DNA of 5,343 bases. Source: Pseudomonadota bacterium. GTDB taxonomy: Bacteria > Pseudomonadota > Alphaproteobacteria > SMXQ01. The stretch is taken from positions 1 to 5,343 of the forward strand of contig JADFPK010000141.1 of the NCBI GenBank assembly GCA_022562375.1, written 5' to 3'. The notes under the pieces were generated by a model. That model ran no database searches. It was not told where the DNA came from and saw nothing but the letters and a program-made list of their open reading frames with translations. Made by a program: the position numbers and the translations under genes. Shown piece after piece: positions 4,515-5,343 of this stretch (its first letter is position 1; every line of letters begins with the position of its first letter).

Positions 4515-5343
4515 TCAGCCGCCGCCGCGGATCAGGTCCATGACGCCGCCGCCCTTTTCGAACGCCGCCGGATCGAACGCTTCCACCGTCGCCGGCCGCG
4601 CCATCATCTCGGCGGCGGTGTCGACCCAAAGGGCGAGGGCCTCGCGGTAAGGGGCGGGATCGCCGCCCGCTTCCGCCGCCACGCGCGTCTCCAGGTAACC
4701 GTCGAGCGCGTCGATGACCCCGGTATCATCCTGATCGGCGCCACGGATGGTGCTGATCACCAATTCCTCCGAATCCTCATCCGTCCCCGGAAGCCCGGCC
4801 CGGATCCTGAGCCGTTCCGCGGCATAGCGGAAACCTTCGCGGGCGAAGACGAACGCCCGTTCGTTCTGACCGGCCGCAAGCGCCCGGTCCATGTTGATCA
4901 GGCCGTCATCCGCCAGGTCCCGCATGAGATCGTCGTCCTCGAAACCGGCGGCGCACTCGGCGGTCCGGCCGGCGGGCGGGGAGAACGCCCAGTCCTCGCC
5001 GAAATCGAAGAACAGGCCCTCGTTCTCGGGATCGATCTCGCCCTCTATCGGCTTGACGAGGGCCTTGAGCCCTTCCTTGCCGAGCCTGAGCGCCCATTCG
5101 CGCACGGTCTCGCCGTTGACCTTGCCGGTGGCATAGCCGTCGAGCACCAGATCGAGCGCCGTCTTCGCCAGGCGGGCGGGAACGATCGGCCCGGTGAGAC
5201 CGATATGGCCGTTCTCGCGCGCATCGCCGCCGAAGTAGATCTGATAGTGCGGCGCGTTCTTGCCGCCGATCTTCTTGCCCATGCCGCGGAAGCCGAAATC
5301 GGCGACATGATGCAGGCCGCAGCCGTTCTGGCAGCCGGAAACA
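4515..5343 (-). CDS. Nitrite/sulfite reductase (siroheme, [4Fe-4S]), C-terminal part only
   Basis: About 275 residues are visible; the start lies beyond the right edge. The enzyme reduces sulfite to sulfide (or nitrite to ammonia) by six electrons at a coupled siroheme-[4Fe-4S] centre in the cytoplasm. The first visible residues include SGCQNGCGLHHVADFGFRG, the second CX3C cluster motif (CQNGC), followed by MGKKIGGKNAPHYQIYFGG and the closing strand-helix region GHIGLTGPIVPARLAKTALD. Codons continue in frame to the window end, so the Met at 5282 is internal. After about residue 120 of the visible part there is an extension of roughly 150 residues. It begins near FFDFGEDWAFSPPAGRTAECA and is then mostly helical and acidic, unlike the compact end of E. 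coli CysI. It resembles helical tails I recall on some bacterial CysI-like reductases, but I cannot verify that. The neighbouring siroheme synthase and sulfur transporter favour sulfite over nitrite as substrate; this is inferred. Confidence 0.88.
   Translation of the reverse strand, partial: VSGCQNGCGLHHVADFGFRGMGKKIGGKNAPHYQIYFGGDARENGHIGLTGPIVPARLAKTALDLVLDGYATGKVNGETVREWALRLGKEGLKALVKPIEGEIDPENEGLFFDFGEDWAFSPPAGRTAECAAGFEDDDLMRDLADDGLINMDRALAAGQNERAFVFAREGFRYAAERLRIRAGLPGTDEDSEELVISTIRGADQDDTGVIDALDGYLETRVAAEAGGDPAPYREALALWVDTAAEMMARPATVEAFDPAAFEKGGGVMDLIRGGG

Noticed and set aside
4504..4629. N-terminal extension of the siroheme synthase to an upstream start at 4629
   Set aside because: The extra residues are arginine-rich, overlap the reductase C-terminus in another frame and precede the family's usual N-terminus MYPVMLDL.
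5280..5282. Met at 5282 as the start of a separate small protein
   Set aside because: The same frame stays open to the window edge and encodes the CX3C cluster motif of the reductase, so this Met is internal.
1..5343. CRISPR arrays, tRNAs, insertion sequences, prophage or defence genes
   Set aside because: I found no regularly spaced repeats, cloverleaf, transposase motif or terminal inverted repeats on either strand; the genes are ordinary metabolic ones.

Overview
The window is GC-rich DNA whose supported genes all read right to left on the minus strand. In transcription order they are: the C-terminal part of a nitrite/sulfite reductase (cut by the right edge), a stand-alone CysG-N/Met8-type siroheme synthase, a YeeE/YedE-family sulfur (thiosulfate-type) membrane transporter, and the two subunits of a 2-oxoglutarate/2-oxoacid:ferredoxin oxidoreductase, korA then korB (korB cut by the left edge). 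Gene content and the style of the short siroheme synthase suggest an alphaproteobacterium of the Rhodospirillales type. This is inference from protein resemblance; there is no rRNA or other marker in the window.

Region by region: 1-424 is korB (N-terminal 141 codons), preceded by its Shine-Dalgarno inside the end of korA. 426-2294 is korA, a gamma-alpha fusion of 622 residues. 2295-2597 is a non-coding gap of about 300 bases with an AT-rich island, a perfect TTGACA hexamer, 10-bp-phased repeats, a small hairpin and a duplicated ribosome-binding/start region that creates a 9-codon leader ORF. 2598-3785 is the transporter. 3786-3942 is a 157-base leader with several inverted repeats, including one that pairs the transporter's Shine-Dalgarno with an anti-SD-like arm, and a 21-codon leader ORF whose stop overlaps the transporter start. 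3943-4503 is the siroheme synthase. 4515-5343 is the reductase C-terminus with a long helical-looking tail.

How the genes fit together: the reductase needs siroheme, and the gene 11 bases downstream makes the last steps of that cofactor (precorrin-2 to siroheme). The transporter family imports thiosulfate or related sulfur species, which fits the same sulfur-assimilation job. KorAB oxidises 2-oxoglutarate (or another 2-oxoacid) with CoA and passes electrons to ferredoxin, or runs in reverse. It may be only a neighbour, because a 300-base gap with promoter-like elements separates it, or it may supply reduced ferredoxin for the six-electron reduction.

The genes are recognisable families. The least ordinary material is in the two gaps: both large downstream genes (transporter and korA) are preceded by a short ORF ending at or just before the start codon, and the transporter leader can be drawn in two mutually exclusive folds that hide or expose its ribosome-binding site.
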